A stretch of 17,235 nt of DNA from Fimbriimonadaceae bacterium (GTDB lineage Bacteria > Armatimonadota > Fimbriimonadia > Fimbriimonadales > Fimbriimonadaceae). The stretch lies in the NCBI GenBank assembly GCA_947447315.1, contig CANFJD010000025.1:1-17235 (forward strand). Reading direction: 5' to 3'. Below the pieces are notes generated by a model that was given only the letters and a program-made list of their open reading frames with translations, made no database searches and was not told the origin of the DNA. Every line of letters begins with the position of its first letter. Within the stretch, counting starts at the first letter, position 1. This document shows, piece by piece, positions 15,213 to 17,235 of this stretch. A program made the translations under genes and the position numbers.

Positions 15213-16898
15213 ATGACCCTTGTGGCCCTGATCACACTAATCTCGATGGGACAATCGGCAAAGTTGCCGACCGGCGGCACCCCTGTCCTGTCTCCTTCAG
15301 CCGAGTTGCGACTTAGCGGAAGTGCGGACATGATACAGGGCACCACTGGTCCTGGCTCGGCTAGATTTTCGGTGCTAAAGAAGGGAGAAACAGCCTACGC
15401 ATGTGAAGTTCAGTCTGCCCCGTCATCGACAGCCGTCCATCAAGGGGACACGCTCTATCTGACCTATGAGGCTCGCTGTACGGCAGCCAAGAATGAATCT
15501 CAGTCTGGTACTTGGAACGTTCGCGCCCAGCGGAACGGGGCGCCGTACGATGGGCCGTATGATTCTAGCGGCACGGCGGGGAAGCCCTGGCGACGATTTC
15601 ACGGTGCGTTTCGGGCGGACAAGGACTATCCCTCCGGGCAGTTAATCGTGACTTTTCACGTTGCAAATGCAGTTCAGTCGCTTGAGTTTCGAGATCTCCG
15701 CTGGTTTAACTACGGCCCCAAGGCAGATCCGAAGGATTTCCCGATCACAAAGCTCTCTTACGGTGGCGAAGAGCCAGATGCCGCTTGGCGCAAGCAGGCC
15801 GACAAGATGATCGATAAGTACCGTAAAGCGACATTTGAGATCAAAACTCAGCCAGGCGCTACCGTCCGCGTGAAGATGTTGCGGCACGCGTATCCGTTCG
15901 CAACCGTGACTGGGGTCGATCCGAATCGTACGGATGCAGATGCAAAGAAGTTCTTCGCCTTTATGAAGGAGAATTACAGTCGAGTGACGGTGCCAATTTA
16001 CTGGTCCGACTGGGGATGGGAATCGGCTGAAGCAAAGGACCGTTACCTGCGGAATATCACGTGGTGCCGAGCCAACGCTTACCGAATGAAGGCGCACAAC
16101 ATCATTTGGCCAAGCTATAAGTGGAGCCCAGAGCGCCTCAAAGGATTGAGCAACGATGCACTGTTGAAGGAAATTCGAACGGCGATGGACGCTCGAATTC
16201 TTGCCCTCAAATCTCAGCCGTTTGAAGCGATTGACGTGGTGAACGAACTGATTTCCGAGAACGAATTTGAAACCAAGTTGGGCTTGGATTTTGCCGTCGA
16301 GGCATTCAAGAAATGCAAAGCAGCGTGGCCCAAAGCGGAACTGGTTTACAACGACTACTTGGTGCAGCAGGGCGAAGACGTGAATCCGAAATACCTGGCT
16401 TATGCGAAGAAGCTCAAGCAAATGGGGGCGCCCATCACCTTACTTGGATACCAGGCACATTTTGCCGAAGCGTTACCGAGCATTCCTTGGGTTTGGAAAC
16501 TTCTTGATAAGGCGAAAGCCGAAACCGGACTACCGGTAGAGATCACCGAGTTTGATCTGAACTCGCAAGATGATGACGCCCAGGGACGGTTCACCCGAGA
16601 CTTGGTTACCGCGTGGTTTGCCCATCCGCAAAGTAAAGGATTTACGATGTGGGGATTTTGGGAAGGAGATCATTGGATTCCCTCATCGGCAATGATTCGC
16701 AAAGACTGGAAATGGCGACCGGCTGCCAAGGCTTGGCACGAACTGGTGACCAAAACCTGGTGGACCGATGTGACGGTGAAGGCTGATCGGAAAGGGATTG
16801 CCCGGGTGAGAGGGTTTATGGGCGACTACGAGATCTCAACCGGCCAAAGGAAATTGAAGGCGAATCTCGTCGCTGGTACTACGCGTGTGAACATTTGA
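15213..16898 (+). CDS. secreted GH10 endo-beta-1,4-xylanase, divergent, with CBM-like N-terminus
   Basis: The 561-residue protein has a signal peptide without a basic residue (MTLVALITLISMGQSA), then a beta-rich region (about 27-165) like a CBM4/9-type carbohydrate-binding module, then a GH10 barrel (about 200-530). The catalytic acid/base is Glu345 in DVVNELISEN and the nucleophile is Glu446 in EITEFDL, 101 residues apart as usual for GH10. GYQAHF and WGFWEGDHW fit barrel strands 6 and 8. The region that in typical xylanases reads 'ENxMKW' is VPIYWSDWGWE here, and the usual 'GHTLVWHS' is AHNIIWPS, so subsites near the cut differ and the substrate may not be plain xylan. It likely acts outside the cell or in the periplasm. 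ATG 15213 fits the leaderless-type promoter. Confidence 0.92.
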   Translation: MTLVALITLISMGQSAKLPTGGTPVLSPSAELRLSGSADMIQGTTGPGSARFSVLKKGETAYACEVQSAPSSTAVHQGDTLYLTYEARCTAAKNESQSGTWNVRAQRNGAPYDGPYDSSGTAGKPWRRFHGAFRADKDYPSGQLIVTFHVANAVQSLEFRDLRWFNYGPKADPKDFPITKLSYGGEEPDAAWRKQADKMIDKYRKATFEIKTQPGATVRVKMLRHAYPFATVTGVDPNRTDADAKKFFAFMKENYSRVTVPIYWSDWGWESAEAKDRYLRNITWCRANAYRMKAHNIIWPSYKWSPERLKGLSNDALLKEIRTAMDARILALKSQPFEAIDVVNELISENEFETKLGLDFAVEAFKKCKAAWPKAELVYNDYLVQQGEDVNPKYLAYAKKLKQMGAPITLLGYQAHFAEALPSIPWVWKLLDKAKAETGLPVEITEFDLNSQDDDAQGRFTRDLVTAWFAHPQSKGFTMWGFWEGDHWIPSSAMIRKDWKWRPAAKAWHELVTKTWWTDVTVKADRKGIARVRGFMGDYEISTGQRKLKANLVAGTTRVNI

Positions 16899-16916
16899 GG
16901 AAATTCACGCTACAAT
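16888..16916 (+). promoter_or_regulatory. promoter before the FtsK-like gene
   Basis: TGAACA (16888-16893, partly inside the GH10 gene's end) and TACAAT (16911-16916) are 17 bases apart. Transcription would begin near 16923, leaving a leader of 20-40 bases with two AAGGA sites. Confidence 0.45.
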
Positions 16917-16961
16917 GATTCATTCGCGGCCAAGGATGGGTCCGTGAAAAGGAAATTACGG

Positions 16962-17235
16962 ATGAAGGCAGCGGCAAAGACCGCCCCGCGTAGCCCGAAA
17001 AGGGCGAAGCCGGAGATCACGCACCGCCATTTTGATATCGGCGGAGTGGCTCTGGTGGCACTGGGGCTCATTATGATTACGGCCCTGGGTACGTCTCAGG
17101 CAGGGTTGATCGGCGCAGGTCTCAGTTCCGGTTTTCGTACCCTTTTCGGCCATGGGGCATGGGCAATGCCGGTTGGCTTAATCCTGGTGGGTGGAGCCTT
17201 CTTGCGCGGGCGGACTCCCGCCGTCACCCAGCTCA
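16962..17235 (+). CDS. ftsK: FtsK/SpoIIIE-type DNA translocase, N-terminal membrane part (partial)
   Basis: The frame runs off the right edge, so only about 91 residues are seen. A basic N-terminus (KAAAKTAPRSPKRAKPE) is followed by FDIGGVALVALGLIMITALG, a hydrophobic helix, then a loop with a GLSSGFRTLFGHGAW segment, then a second helix ending in LVGGAFLRGR. This is the layout of the FtsK four-helix N-terminal domain, which anchors the translocase at the division septum to clear DNA. The motor and gamma domains would lie right of the window. The start is ambiguous: ATG 16962 has AAGGA 8 bases upstream, while the in-frame GTG 16944 has AAGGA 7 bases upstream and would add six residues, VKRKLR. 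The gene has its own -35/-10 promoter. Confidence 0.75.
   Translation, partial: MKAAAKTAPRSPKRAKPEITHRHFDIGGVALVALGLIMITALGTSQAGLIGAGLSSGFRTLFGHGAWAMPVGLILVGGAFLRGRTPAVTQL

Noticed and set aside
15642..16421. Minus-strand frame of 259 codons opposite the GH10 gene
   Set aside because: The plus strand encodes a GH10 barrel with both catalytic glutamates through this stretch. The opposite frame has no family features.

Overview
The window is bacterial chromosomal DNA of moderate GC content. It carries densely packed genes on both strands and shows no rRNA, tRNA, insertion sequence or CRISPR array. A tricorn-type S41 protease, a GH172 (DUF2961) enzyme, a divergent GH10 xylanase with an N-terminal carbohydrate-binding region, a GAF-PAS histidine kinase and strong -10 boxes set directly against start codons suggest a free-living polysaccharide degrader. 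I would guess Armatimonadota (Fimbriimonadia-like) or a relative, but no marker in the window proves this.

Region 1 (1-1697, + strand): the C-terminal end of a probable secreted glycoside hydrolase runs in from the left edge and shares a 4-base stop/start overlap with a TPR-like 152-residue protein. A possible 31-codon ORF follows, whose stop lies in the ribosome binding site of a 279-residue protein of unknown function. Region 2 (1672-3780, - strand): a LON-substrate-binding-domain protein overlaps rmlA (glucose-1-phosphate thymidylyltransferase). Behind them, with its own -35/-10 promoter, lies a small exported protein that resembles part of a secretin domain and converges on region 1.

Region 3 (3840-14038, + strand): a soluble GAF-PAS sensor histidine kinase sits 8 bases before a cytosolic GH172 enzyme. 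A 1076-residue exported tricorn-like protease follows, then a membrane M50B-like metallopeptidase, then a sugar ABC importer made of a binding protein and two permeases joined by GTGA overlaps, with no ATPase gene. Region 4 (14084-17235, + strand): nadA, a divergent GH10 endoxylanase and the start of an FtsK/SpoIIIE-type DNA translocase that runs off the window.

Taken together, the secreted GH10 enzyme and the leftmost hydrolase could cut plant polysaccharide outside the cell, the importer could take up the oligosaccharides, and GH172 could cleave furanosyl linkages in the cytosol. The kinase is a candidate sensor. This scheme is inference from gene order; the substrates are not shown by the sequence.

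The most notable signal is regulatory. Three genes (kinase, nadA, GH10) have a TANNNT box exactly 6 bases before the start codon with no recognisable -35. Two more (protease, binding protein) share a GCATATAATT box with a start 9 bases after TATAAT. These look like leaderless or near-leaderless transcripts. The two genes in the window that have both a -35 and a -10 also have a leader with a Shine-Dalgarno sequence.
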